From contig NC_134279.1 in the NCBI RefSeq assembly GCF_949628215.1, positions 48,596,266 through 48,660,265 on the forward strand: a stretch of 64,000 bases of DNA, written 5' to 3'. Below are positions 1 to 11,245 of the stretch, in pieces. This stretch comes from Phalacrocorax aristotelis. Lineage: Eukaryota; Chordata; Aves; Suliformes; Phalacrocoracidae. Numbering within the stretch: position 1 is the stretch's first letter; each line of letters starts with the position of its first letter. The notes below the pieces were generated by a model, which ran no database searches, was not told the DNA's origin, and saw only the letters and a program-made list of their open reading frames with translations. The position numbers and the translations under genes are program-made.

Positions 1-1149
1 TAACTGCGTAAAACTGTTCGGCCCACACCTGTATAATCACACACTTGACTTAATATTTACATGTAAAAAAAATTGAGTACCTGATTGAATAAATTCTCCA
101 TATGAGAGCTTTATTTTGAGACAAGAACAATTTGTATTTCCTCAATAGTTTCATTTGCATGAATAGTCACTTCCCTTTAATAACGTCCTCTACGCAAAGC
201 AGAATGCTCAGTGGGTTGCTATATCTTCTTGTTTTGTTTTTTTTAAAAAAAAAAAAGGCTGGCTGACAAATACAAATGAGTGGTACGTAGATACAGACAC
301 CATTAGATTTTCCTTATGTGTAACAGTTGGAAAATTCATTTAATAGCACTGAAAAAGTCAATGCGCAACAGGAAAAACCAGAGGGGACTAAAATGAAGAG
401 CGCTTTGAATTTAAAAGCTTAAATGAAATTTCTGCTTGGGAGTTTTCCCGAAGTTTTGTAACTCGATTAAGCACAGGTAGATTTCCCAGTCTGCAAAAGG
501 CGCATCCTTGATACCAATGCTACATGCCTTCCAGCTTTCAAGTACCAGGCTCCGGCATAAACGCAACTAAACAAAACTGAACATGGACAGAGTGCAAAAC
601 TCCTTGTGTCTTTAGAAAAGGCTGATTTTATTATGTTTTTTTGTGGTGCCCAAAATATTGCACAGCCTTGCACCTCATGCATGAAAGTCTCAGGACAATT
701 AACTAACTGAAGTACAGCAGGAGCCTTCGCTATCCAAAAAACAAGGCTCAAGTATTGTGAGTTTTTGTCTGCAGGAGCACTGCGAGCTCAGTACACAGGC
801 TTTGCTTGGAGTGTTACAGCATTTAAGCTATGTGCTCTCTGGGGTTTTATGTAAGATTCTCTTAGAACTATGCCATAGGATACATTCCTGATCATTGTGC
901 ACCCTGGACACAGGCCCTTATCTGTCAGTTTAATTCAACATTGACTTTGTGACCTATTTTAACCCCAGAGGCTCTTACAGCATTCCCAAATGACCCACTT
1001 CTCAACAACCAACTGGAAGTACTGTTCAGGCTGCCTGGTTATGTGCGTGCCCTGCTAAGTCCTCCATGCAACACAGGTATTAGGGGACTTTTTTCACCAG
1101 AAATATTTGCATCGCTCAGTGCAGCAATGAAAGAGCTACAAGACAAAAA

Positions 1150-1235
1150 ATTCAGTAAAATTCTGGTTGGAAGGTCCCTCGGGAGGTCATCTGGTCCCAC
1201 CCACAGATCAGGGCAGGGGGATTTTCAAGTTTTGG
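1150..1235 (-). mobile_element. CR1: Old CR1 LINE 3'-end fragment
   Basis: The stretch reading GGTTGGAAGGTCCCTCGGGA, followed by a GGTCATCTGGTCCCACCC-like segment, resembles the reverse complement of the CR1 3' untranslated end, which normally reads about GGTTGGAAGGGACCTC then a GATCATCTAGTCCAACC-like segment. The terminal octamer repeat is lost. The copy is very short and diverged, so orientation and limits are approximate. It could be chance resemblance, but the run of similarity over about 60 bases in the right order favours CR1. Confidence 0.5.
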
Positions 1236-2394
1236 AAAGGGAAGATACATATGGATGACTAAAGAGGTGTAAAACACCAGTAGTAACAATATTTGACAAA
1301 CTTCTTCTCAACACAACTTCAGCTGGGTGTTGGAGAAGTCTCAGGGGACCTGAGCAGGTAAGGACTGGGTAAAACAAGTAGATTACCTAAAGAAAATCCC
1401 GCTGTTTGTGGAGCACCATATCCATATTAGCTTCCCCTGTGTGAAGCAAAGTGTTAATTCAGTGGATTTCTCATTGCTGATACCCCACACCACTGATTTT
1501 TAAATGTTTTAAGGTAAATATATTTTCAAATTCCTGGCTTGTTATTTTGCTTTTTACCTCCTATGCCATTTGTCAGCCATTTCTCACGTGTACTCCTACC
1601 CACTGCTGGGAGGCATAAATATATCTGTTTAAACAAAAGCTTACTTAAAATGGCTTCCTACCTTCTCTTGAAGGATAACACAGTCAACACAGTACAACGT
1701 ACGCCATTACAAAACCACTTACATCATGACAAATCACACCAAAAGATAAGATATCACACTGAAAGGAAAGAGAGTAGTTTCTGGCTTCCTTTATTTTGTA
1801 CAGCAAAAGTGAAAAGCCTCTCTAGCAAATTAGCACAGGATTAGTATATCTGTGATAAACCTGAGTCACTTAGAGGAAAATTATGTTTCAAAGTATGCAG
1901 CAAAAGTAACTGGCTGACTACGTTCCTGGATTCAAGCCAACCTAAAGAAACCTGCAGTTTACAGAAAGGTAAAACACAGGAGGCTTAAATTGTGACTAGA
2001 CACCACCATACCCTTCCTTCGCGAGATTAATGTTACTTTACTTATAAATATGCCCCACCAGAAAGAGAACACCTAGCCTTGACAGGAATTTAAATTTTGC
2101 TCATTGTTCTACAGAAAAGGTAGATTCCTCCCAATAGACCTGTGAAAATCCAGCAAACATCAATCCAAGATGAACAACAGCATCAATATTTTTTTCTCCC
2201 TAGATTTTCTGCAGCCTAAATATGTTCACACAGGACCACCTCACACTATGTACAAAACCCAGGCTAGTACAGTTCAGACACCAATAAGGTTGACAGTACC
2301 TTTTTAAAAATCATAGGGAACAGACTCCTTGAAGGGTTTCTATCTTGAAACTTCATTCAAAGTATCTTAGCTTCCTTACTTTCCACACATATTA

Positions 2395-2490
2395 AAGATA
2401 ATGTGATTGGGAATAGTCAGCATGGACTTATGGAGGGGAAATCATGTTTAACCAACTGATAGCCACCTACAGGAGCTTTTGCCTTTAAAA
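2395..2490 (+). mobile_element. CR1: CR1-type LINE reverse-transcriptase fragment, decayed
   Basis: Reading from about 2,411 the + strand encodes NSQHGLMEGKSCLTN followed directly by stop codons. This matches the conserved CR1 reverse-transcriptase segment that usually reads SQHGF-x-x-G-K-S-C-L-T-N-L. The frame is broken right after it and flanking similarity fades within a few tens of bases, so this is a fossil of an internal CR1 segment rather than a 3' end. It has no function of its own. Confidence 0.55.
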
Positions 2491-4678
2491 TTGTGGGTCT
2501 CGTTCTGCAACAGGTTAATCCACACAGTAGTGATTTGGGTATTTATTGAATCCAGTAGGGTGAAGGAGAGCTAAGGAAGAACAGCAGTATTCATGGGGAT
2601 GTGGTGCTCCTGGGTAGAGACAATAGTGCCTATAACACTATATGACATTTTGTAGTTCTGTTTTGCTGTAAAGTATCTTTGGGGACCAGCTACTAATGCA
2701 ATCTGTTGTTTTCTTATAATTGAGGAAAAAAACAAACCAGTGAACACATCATTTATTAGGTCCACTCTTAGAAAGTTATGATTTATAGTCTTTTCAGGAT
2801 TCAGTTTTACAGGTTTGTAATTCCTAACTATGAATTTCAGACTTCATGGCATAAGAATGAAAATTAATACATGAAAACACTGTAAAGCTACTTCAAGGTA
2901 CTACAGAAATATTTTATCACTATTGAACTAGACTCTGAAAAAACCCTACTGGCATTTAACAGACCTGTTTTATTTAAGTAAGCGTCCTCACTTGATACAG
3001 TATACAAATGCAGGAAGGGCAAATGCACCAAACCATCAATGTGGTTAACCAGCCACTCTTCCGCATGAAAGGCCTTGCCTGCCCTGCAAAATTTTTTATT
3101 AGCCTTAGTGATCCTTTCTTCCTACCGGACTCCAGAAAGCTCTTTGTACCAAATCCCTGCAGCAACACTTGGTGAACAGGCCTAGACTCCAGTAACTGCT
3201 TCCTCAACACGTTTTTGTTTAGGAGCTGCTTTCATTATCCAAATCATTACTCTTAAATGAGCAAAACTGCTTTTTTAATTCATTAGGCAACACAATTCCT
3301 CAAGTATACTGAAAATAAGAACACTTACCATATGCTTCTCAACAGAGAAATCCAGCCAATTAGCAATGGTAGTCATAGCAGGCATCCATGCCCCTCTGCA
3401 TCAGTTTTCCTTTTGTAAGGCCTGTTTCTTCTACCCACGTTGATAGTTGTGATCTACCCTGTAAAGAAGCATACATCGGCAATTTAGTCATCTTGAAGTG
3501 AACCATTTCTATAAACTGTGTATAATAGGTTCATTTTCTTCCTTCAAATTTGCACACAAGGTGTAACAGTACACAGCTGGGTCAACATAGCCAAGGACTT
3601 TGACCCACTGATTTTAAGAACAGCTGCCAAGGTCACTGTGTATGTATATAACAAACAATTTAACTGAAGCTGGCAAACTGTTCTTTCTGCTTCATACAGT
3701 ATGTTAAAAGTAATTGTGCCCTAAACCCCCAACCACTGAAAGCTCCTACTTTTTCTATGCTGGATTGCAATTCTGCAGTAAGAGATCTACAAAATTCAGT
3801 GTCAAAACTTTTCTAACTGCAAATATTAAGTTGTCAATAATGCAAAACAAAAATCCACCATTTAATGAAAGCATTTTCAAAGGCCCTACAAAAAGTCTCA
3901 AACTTTTCCATCAATGCGAGAGTTTTAGTTAAGTGTCATAGAAGTCCACCTACACCTATAACCAATTTGGGGTGGGGTTGGGGGAAGAATAAAAAAATAA
4001 ACAAAAAATAATCAAGTGGACTATCTGCCCTAGCAATCGCTATGTTTTAGACTCTTCGGACTGTCAAACTTGCGTTTTACATGCTTATGAACTCTGAACT
4101 GTTAGGTGGGTTTCATAATTTAGAATTAAACCATACATAAGATTTTTATTTAGGGATAATATTTTATTATATGAAGTCATGAGATAACAGAGGCAGGAAT
4201 ACCTTCTTCTGTGAGACTTCTTTTCACATATAAAGCCATAAAGTCCTTCGATTAACATACCTTATTTCTTAGTGAAACACAGAATAGTTGCATTTTGAAC
4301 AAAAGCTGTAATTAGTTTTAACTTGAGATGTATCTTGCTGTGCTGAAGTTAAGTTCATTTGAAAAAGTAGTCAAAACTACAGCAGCAAGTCAGAATCTGA
4401 TCTTTTTTTAAAAAAAATTGAGTTACAGTAAAAATTTGACATGATTATCAACATGAAACCAAGTTCTGGACAATTAAGTGGGATAGCTTTTCAGAATGAG
4501 GAGTACTACATAAAGCAACATACAAACCTACAGAAATACAAGTATAAGTCAGTAAATACATAGGCACCTGAGAATCTCTTCAGGAACACCTGTTTATAAA
4601 CAGGTTGTATGAAACTAGGGCAGCTGAAAGTCTTCCAACATAATTAGTTTCTTAAAAAAAAGATGCCTCAGTATTTGA

Positions 4679-4683
4679 CAATA
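4679..4683. repeat. Left target-site duplication CAATA of solo LTR 1
   Basis: The five bases CAATA immediately precede the LTR's 5' TGTGCTGG and recur exactly at 5,253-5,257 right after its terminal CA. This defines the integration site and both edges of the element. A 5-bp duplication is usual for ERVL-type integrases and also occurs in some ERVK. Confidence 0.88.
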
Positions 4684-5252
4684 TGTGCTGGTTTTGGCTG
4701 GGATAGAGTTAATTCTCTTCACAGTAGCTGGTAAAGTGCTGATGGCACATTGATGCTTTAGTTGCTGTTAAGCAGCGGCTCAGTGCTGCTCAGTAGTGCT
4801 GGTAGCAGTCAGGGACCTCTCCCGATTCCCGCACTCTGCCACGTGGGCAGGAGGCTGGGAGGGGCGGGACCACGGCTGGGGCAGCTGACCCCAACTGGCC
4901 AACAGGATGCTCATTCTATACCATGTGACACCACGACCAGCACATTAACCGGGGCAGTTGGCACGCGGGTGGCAGTTGCGTCTCGGGGGCTAGCAGCAGC
5001 GGGTGGTGAGCGGCTGCGTCACGTGCAGGTTGTTTTGGTTGTTCATCCCCCTTGCCCCCGACCCAGGTTTCATGCCTGTTTTCCTTTCCACTGCATGATT
5101 ATTGTTGTGATTATTATTATTGTTTTATTTTAGTTATTAAACTCTACTTATCTCAACCCACCAGCGTTACCCTTCTGATTCTCTCCCCCACCCCACCGGT
5201 GGGGAAGCGAGCGGTGGCTGTGTGGACCTGAGTTGCCGGCTAAACCACAACA
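4684..5252 (+). mobile_element. Solo LTR of an avian endogenous retrovirus (LTR 1)
   Basis: A 569-bp element begins TGTGCTGGTTTTGGCTGG and ends CCACAACA, the canonical TG...CA form, flanked by a perfect 5-bp direct repeat CAATA. I recognise the opening sequence as a common avian ERV LTR family. It is the most CpG- and GC-rich part of the left 30 kb (about 4,800-5,050), followed by an A/T-rich segment around 5,090-5,150. No gag, pol or env sequence is attached, so it is a solo LTR left by recombination between two LTRs. The perfect duplication and intact ends suggest a moderately recent insertion. The open frame at 4,762-5,133 lies wholly inside the LTR and is not a gene. The family name needs a repeat-library comparison. 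Confidence 0.9.
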
Positions 5253-5257
5253 CAATA
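5253..5257. repeat. Right target-site duplication CAATA of solo LTR 1
   Basis: An exact repeat of CAATA at 4,679-4,683, directly following the LTR terminal CA at 5,251-5,252. Confidence 0.88.
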
Positions 5258-5854
5258 ATAGTTTGATTTTTTTTTAACTCCCCCAGATCAGAGGGAGATC
5301 TTGCCTAGTTCCCTGCCAGCAGCTGTGGAACACAGGTTTCCAGACACTCCAGCCAGCATGGAAGTTTGCATTCCTCTCATCTGCTGATTAAGAAGCTCCA
5401 GATGAATATTTAGACTCCTAACCACACATAGCTGAGAACCTGGTGATCTAGGAGATGGCCTTTTAGGGTTTTTTGTTATCTTTGTTTTGTGAGTCCCAAT
5501 ACACTTCAATGCTGTGTCCATCGGAGAGGGGAAGAAGAGTTTCAATTCCTCTTGCTCTCCTCGTTTTACTTTGATATAAAGCATTACCAGAACATCCTTT
5601 GCTAGGACAACATGAATTTAGCCATTTGGTTTGAACTGGAAATACTTAAACTTTCACTCAAATGGAAATTGAGTCTTAAGCTTCAGACAACAGGCAGAGA
5701 AGCTACATTTCAGGGAAGGTAGGTCACATTAAAGGCAAGACAGACTTTTCTCCTAAACACACACTGATGCTGGCAGAAAAAGCTACAGATGAGTTAGGAA
5801 TAACAAACCCAATTGAGATCGCTTTAAGAGTTGTGCAAAAATACAGCAGAAAAA
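5258..5854. other. Non-coding spacer between LTR 1 and a CR1
   Basis: About 600 bp of AT-rich sequence. The only notable open frame (5,288-5,584, minus strand) encodes a low-complexity peptide with no recognisable domain, so I regard it as chance. I see no RNA gene or other repeat. Confidence 0.5.
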
Positions 5855-6600
5855 TAACAGAATTGTAGGGGTTGGAATGTTCCTTTGGAGATCATATTGT
5901 CCAACCCCCCTGCTTGAGCAGGCACACCTAGAGCAGGGGGCACAGGAATGCATCCAGGTTGGTTTTGAATGTCTCCAGGGAAGGAGATTCCACAGCCTCC
6001 CTGGGCAGCCTGTGCCCCTGCTCTGGCACCCTCACAGGAAAAAAGTTTTTTCTCATATTGAGGAGGAACTTCCTGTGTTTCAACTTGTGCCCATCGCCCC
6101 TTGTCCTGCCATTGGGCACCACTGAAAAGAGTCTGATCCCATCATCCTGACACCCACCCTTCAGATATTTATAGGCATTGATGGAATCCCCCCTCAGTCT
6201 TCTCGTCTCCAGGCTGAACAAACCCAAGTCTCTCAGCCTTTTTTCATAAGGGAGATGCTCCAGTCCCCTGATGATCTTGGTAGCTCTCCGCTGGACTTCC
6301 TTAAGCAGTTCCACATCCTTCTTAAACTGGGGGGACCAGCACTGGACACAGTACTCCAAATGTGGCCTCACTGGGGCTGAGTAGAGGGGGAGGATAACCT
6401 CTCTCGCCCTGCTGGCCACGCTCCTTTTAATGCGGCCCAGGATACCATTGGCCTTCTTAGCTCTCAACAGAGCCACTTTCCAGCAGGTCAACCCTGCAAC
6501 CTGTACTGGTGCATGGGGTTGTTCCTCCCCAGGTACAGGACCTTGTACTTGCTCTTGTTGAATTTCATGAGGTACCCCCTCAGCCCAGCTCTTTTTCAAT
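5855..6600 (-). mobile_element. CR1: CR1 LINE, 5'-truncated, long open reverse-transcriptase frame
   Basis: On the minus strand a 223-codon open frame (6,599 to 5,928) reads through the C-terminal end of the CR1 ORF2 reverse transcriptase. Recognisable blocks are [61 protein letters not shown] and LKGGC. The 3' UTR follows towards lower coordinates (about 5,927-5,855), but the terminal ATTCTATG octamers are degraded. The region corresponding to the start of the open frame (6,480-6,600) has lost part of the usual CR1 sequence. The catalytic core of the reverse transcriptase and the endonuclease are absent, so this is a dead-on-arrival copy, although the tail frame is intact, which suggests it is younger than the other copies here. 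Confidence 0.95.
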
Positions 6601-9600
6601 CTTTCGGATTCAATCTTTCAGACAATACTAAGATGAGGTCAAAGAAAGCTGACACACATAAAAGACATCCTCATTGTTATGTAAGACCAGGTCATAAACA
6701 TCAAACTCATCCACAGTTAACCAAAGTGACAGGGGACAGATAAAGATGGAACAGAGTAATGAAAACATTAAAACCAACAGAAAACACTGTGATTGAGGTT
6801 GATCAAAATTGGAAGATTCAAGAGAAGGATACCCCTACCCATCAACTAGTTAATCCCTGAAACAATGTGCTACTGATGATACATTTTCTTTCATGATTAT
6901 TTATGGATCCCAGTATGCTCAGTGCTATGTAAGAGACAGAAAATCATACATTTGTTGAAAAAGTGCAAGTTATACTATAAAAATCAAACCCTTTCCCCTC
7001 CTTTCCCAACATTCCCATGTTAGTCTACTATGGTTACAACTTTTCCAGCCTTTTATCTTCTGGGACTTGTTCATACTAGGAAAAAAGAATAGGTTCCAAC
7101 TAATCAAGAAACATCTGAACTGGCTAACTGACTGTCAACCATCTGCCTGCCAACTTGTGTTAAAATGACAAGTTGCCCAATTCCACTAGGAGTTTACCTT
7201 AATTTTCATAAAGCAATTTCAATATAACACAGGGAAGGGAAAAGGCCATAATTGTGGCTGCCACTGTCTCTGTTCATTTTCACCAAATCTGCTATATTTT
7301 CATTGTCACCAGTAGCAGAAGCCAACATAATCCTGACGCTGAATTAAGTTAATAATGATGCTAAAAGTCACTATCTTTAACAAGAGCATTTTCCAATTAG
7401 TACATTTGAAGGTTCATCACCATTGTAATCAAGTAACCCCTCTGGTGCGAACATCCAGGGGAAAGTGGCCTCATGACACCATTGATCCCAGCCTCCTTAA
7501 GATCATGTTCCCCCTAATTAGTGCTGCAGAACTCTGAATTTGATTCTGCTATATTCATCTTTTGCAAGTAATTATGAAGGTACGCATACCCCTGGACCCT
7601 GAAGTAGAAAGAGCAAAAAGTAGAAAAAGTAGTAGAGAGTGTATTTGTACATAGATTTTATGCCCTTTCCAGGAAAAACCTCAGCATGAATAATACATAC
7701 TTTTAGGTTTGGTTTTTGATTATTTGTTTTAAAATCAACTCCTTCAAGAATGTTAGGATTTACAAAGAAAATCCAAATCATATGTTAGATTTCAGCACAA
7801 ATCATCCTAAAACACAGAATTAACTTATAATCACAGCTTTCTTGATCACACCGCAGTGTTGAAATTCTATAAAGGTTTACAGCATTGTAACTTATATCAA
7901 CATATGCTCTGTTCCTTTGTGCTCCAGAGATACACAACTATATAGATACTGCTTCCTTTTTGAACATAAAGCCTGCATAAGGCTTTATTACAGAAGAAAT
8001 TGAGGTGTACTGTATCTTGACACAGAGATGTTGTACTGCACTTAGTACAGTGATGTTATTCAGAAACTAGCAAATGCACGGCTTCTACGATGTGCAGCTA
8101 ATTCATATTGCTGGAATTAAGCTGGAAAAAAGCTAACAAACAGCCATGCCAAATGTAATACATATCAGATTACAAAATAGTCAACACTTCTAACACATGA
8201 CTCACATCAGTAAATCTCATGGTAAATACAGATTTCCTACAACATCCTAATTCTAACATACATTTCCTAACATAAGCACTGTTATTGCTAGAGTCAAAAT
8301 TGTAAAAAGTTATGTTGATACAGTGACAGCAAAGTGCAATGCCTTAATGTGTCTCCCTAAAGGCAACTCTGAAGATGTCTTCCTTGTACAGGAATCCAAC
8401 TCATTAAAACAAACCCATTGCATGTAAATACAGAAGTGCGCTTAAGCCAGCAGACTCAGGTTAGCATTATACCTACCTCTTTGATTTTACATATATATAA
8501 AGTTACCAGTTGGTTTAAATCATTTTAATTAACTCGTAAAAGCATATTGTGAAACGTATTTTATATTGCTTTCTTTGGATGACAAAATGGCTCACTTGCA
8601 AAAGTATTTGGAAGTTTTTCATACTCCAAACTAAGACTATTAGTCAGCTACAATGACTACTTTTAGTAGTTGTCAGCAAGTAAAACCTCAAATTATTTTT
8701 GACTCCGAGAGGAAAATAGTTGGTTTTGATCTGATTAATGTTAGATCTTAAAGAGAGGCAGCAAATAATTGAAAACAAATCTCCATGGTACTCCTTTCAA
8801 ATATTCACCTATCACCTGACAGATATTCCTATCTAAAAAAAGGGATACTTGTCTTCCTTACCCCGATACGCAGCCTAACCAGCATATTTAACTAAAACTG
8901 TCTTGATGCTTGGAATGCTTCTGGAACAGATGGCCATACCTACCATTTTCTGCAGTTTCCCTGTATTCTATTGAAGAAGTAAATGCCAAACTTAAGCAGA
9001 CTGATTAACTTTGGAGACTACCAAGTTCTATCAAACAGTAGCAAAGTCAACAGCAAAGACAAGTACCATAGTGGGGCAGGCTATCTACAGGTCTCCAGAT
9101 GTTCTCACCTTATAAGTGTATCATGCAGACAGGACTTTCTCAAGGGCATAAACATTTAAGTTCCAGGAAGGCAGCTAAGTTCAGCAGACTTGAACAGTGG
9201 CAATAGCAGCAGGTGCAGAGACTCCACCATAGGCTCACATTCACATATGAAGTACCTTCTCATCCACTCCAATTCACACTACTGTCATATAATAATGGTG
9301 GCATCACCAGTTCCTGTCAGTCCACAAAATACAGAGTGAGTTTAGTTTCTCAGATGGCACGTGCTGTGCTCTGCATAAATTACGTTTCAGCGTACTATTC
9401 AGTCTGAACCAAATCTTTAAATCCTTCCTGCTTTTCAGGTAGACCTCTGTCTGAAGCAACTCCTCAGCTGGGTTCCTGACATCAGATGCAGAATTTCACA
9501 TTAAATAGGGCAGTTAATAAAAATACACATCTATTTTGTACATCTTAGGAATATAATACTCAAAACTGAATTGATATTAATACAAATATTTATGCAGTGC

Positions 9601-10183
9601 TTCTGACTTAGTTTAATCATGGCGGGGCATACAGAACTCCTGGCTCACCTTTCCAGATGCCTGTGATAAATACTGAAGTATGCAAATAAGCTTTCTATGT
9701 ACAACCTCAACAGGCTAGGATTAGACACTATTTATTAATCTTTACAAATCACAGAGCTATTACATACCATCTAATATCTAAAATCTGAAGCCTGAAAAGC
9801 TGTTATTTCCATGGTCTAAAAATATCTTGCTCATCCAGCTCCATGAATAGCTAGGTCAAGCTATTTAACTGTTTGAATTATCTTGTAAGACTTACACATG
9901 TAACGGACACTGTTCCTATCAAACCCACCCCTCAGACGCTGTGCTTAAAAAGATATTACTGTACTACAACTTTTCACTTATGGGACACCTTTTCAAAATA
10001 TTCTGTGGACTCCAGGAACTGTATTTCTATACATAGTTACATGTAAAAAAAATCAGTACAGTCAGAATCCAGTATGATTAAAGATTCTTTTCAGAAAACC
10101 TATTGTGACAAAACTACTTTCCAATACTTAAATTATTTTCTTTGTGGACCAATGTATTACCTAAGAGACAAAGGTTATAAAAA
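6601..10183. other. AT-rich non-coding DNA, nothing recognised
   Basis: Roughly 3.6 kb without a recognisable exon, RNA gene or interspersed repeat. Open frames are all under 70 codons with no domain. Composition continues the C-over-G excess of the left part of the window, compatible with intron of a minus-strand gene. Confidence 0.5.
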
Positions 10184-10188
10184 GCAAA
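10184..10188. repeat. Left target-site duplication GCAAA of solo LTR 2
   Basis: GCAAA directly precedes the TGTATTGGG start of the LTR and is repeated exactly at 11,241-11,245. Confidence 0.87.
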
Positions 10189-11240
10189 TGTATTGGGTTT
10201 AGGTGTCAAGGGTTTGGTAGCCAGGGGGCTGCAGAGGTGGTTTCTGTGCACAGACACCAGAGACCATCCCCATGTCAGCCAGAGCCTGTTCCAGCCAGCT
10301 CCAAAATGAACGCACCATTGGCCAAAGCAGAGCCCCTCAGCAACTGGTGCTGGTGGCACCTCTGCGATAACATATTTAAGAAAAGGCAAAAATTGCTGTG
10401 CAGTAGCTGTGAGAGAGGAACGAGGAATTCCAAGAGAAACAACACCCCCACACACCACAGTCTGAACAAGGATGGGGAGCAGATTCTCCAGTCACTGTAA
10501 ACAGAGATTCCCCTGCAGCTCGTGGAAGACCATGATGAAGCAGATTGTCCCCCTGCAGCCCGTTGAAGACCATGTCAGAACATAAATCCACACTTCAGCC
10601 CATGATAGGACCCGAGGGAATACCATGAAGATGTGCCAGGGGATGTTTAGGTTGGATATTAGGAACAGGTTCTTCCCCCAGAGGGTGGTGGAGCACTGGA
10701 ACAGGCTCCCCAGGGAGGCATCACAGCACCAAGCCTCACGATATTCAAGAAGCATTTGGACAACGCCCTCAGACACATGGTGTGAATTTTGGGGTTGTCC
10801 TGTGCAGGGACAGGAGTTGGACTCAATGATCCTCGCGGGTCCCTTCCAACTCAGGACATCCTATGATTCTATGGAGGACCCCACACCGCCGCAGGTGGAT
10901 GTGCCCTGAAGGAAGCTGCAGCCCATGGAGAGCCCACATTCTACCTCAGGAGGCAAGAGAGTCAGGAGTGAAGTTGAGCCTGGGAAGATGGGGGGGTTGG
11001 AGGGGAGGAAGATGTTCTTAGTATTCATTTCTCACTATCTTACTCCATTATTAATTGGCAATAAATTAATTTTCCCCAAATCAAGTCTGTTTTGCCCACG
11101 ACACTAATTGCCAAGTGATGTCCCTGTCCTTATCTCAACCTATAAGCTTTTCGTCTTATTTTCTCCCCCATCTTGCCAAGAAGGAAGAGTGAGTGCAGTT
11201 TGGTAGGCATGTGGCAGCCAGACAAGGTTAACCCACTACA
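10189..11240 (+). mobile_element. Solo LTR of an avian ERV (LTR 2), interrupted by a CR1
   Basis: The element starts TGTATTGGGTTTAGGTG and ends AACCCACTACA, with TG...CA termini and a perfect 5-bp duplication GCAAA on both sides. It matches a long avian LTR type that I recognise by its opening, by internal degenerate repeats of the form CCCCTGCAGCCCGTGGAAGACC (three or so copies, 10,511-10,602 and after 10,873), and by its tail, which holds AATAAATTAATTTTCCCC (about 11,060-11,080) as a likely polyadenylation region. A TATA-like ACATATTTAAG lies near 10,369. Total span is 1,052 bp, of which about 270 bp (10,603-10,873) is an inserted CR1, leaving about 780 bp of LTR. No internal retroviral genes remain. 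Open frames across it are not genes. Confidence 0.9.
10603..10873 (+). mobile_element. CR1: CR1 LINE 3' end nested in solo LTR 2
   Basis: From about TGATAGGACCCGAGGG to GATTCTATG this is the 3' terminal part of CR1. The sense strand encodes the end of ORF2 ([20 protein letters not shown], then NRLPREA), followed by the 3' UTR with GGAGTTGGACTCAATGATCC and a single terminal ATTCTATG. LTR sequence resumes on both sides, so the CR1 inserted after the LTR was already fixed or present. That gives a relative age: the LTR is older than this CR1. The left junction is judged from where LTR similarity stops and is accurate to about 5 bp. Confidence 0.92.
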
Positions 11241-11245
11241 GCAAA
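11241..11245. repeat. Right target-site duplication GCAAA of solo LTR 2
   Basis: An exact repeat of 10,184-10,188, immediately after the LTR terminal CA. Confidence 0.87.

Larger units (their letters stand above)
1..4683. other. AT-rich non-coding DNA, no gene recognised
   Basis: No coding exon is recognisable on either strand and open frames are short and unrelated to known proteins. Strand composition is C-rich over G on the + strand (for example around 1,681-1,740), as in the rest of the left 30 kb. Two small CR1-like relics lie inside (listed separately). A T-run followed by an A-run (about 235-256, again 4,403-4,420) forms simple A/T palindromes. A minus-strand stretch at 2,980-3,460 has coding-like fragments with stops (see findings). 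The most economical reading is intron or intergenic sequence. Confidence 0.6.
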
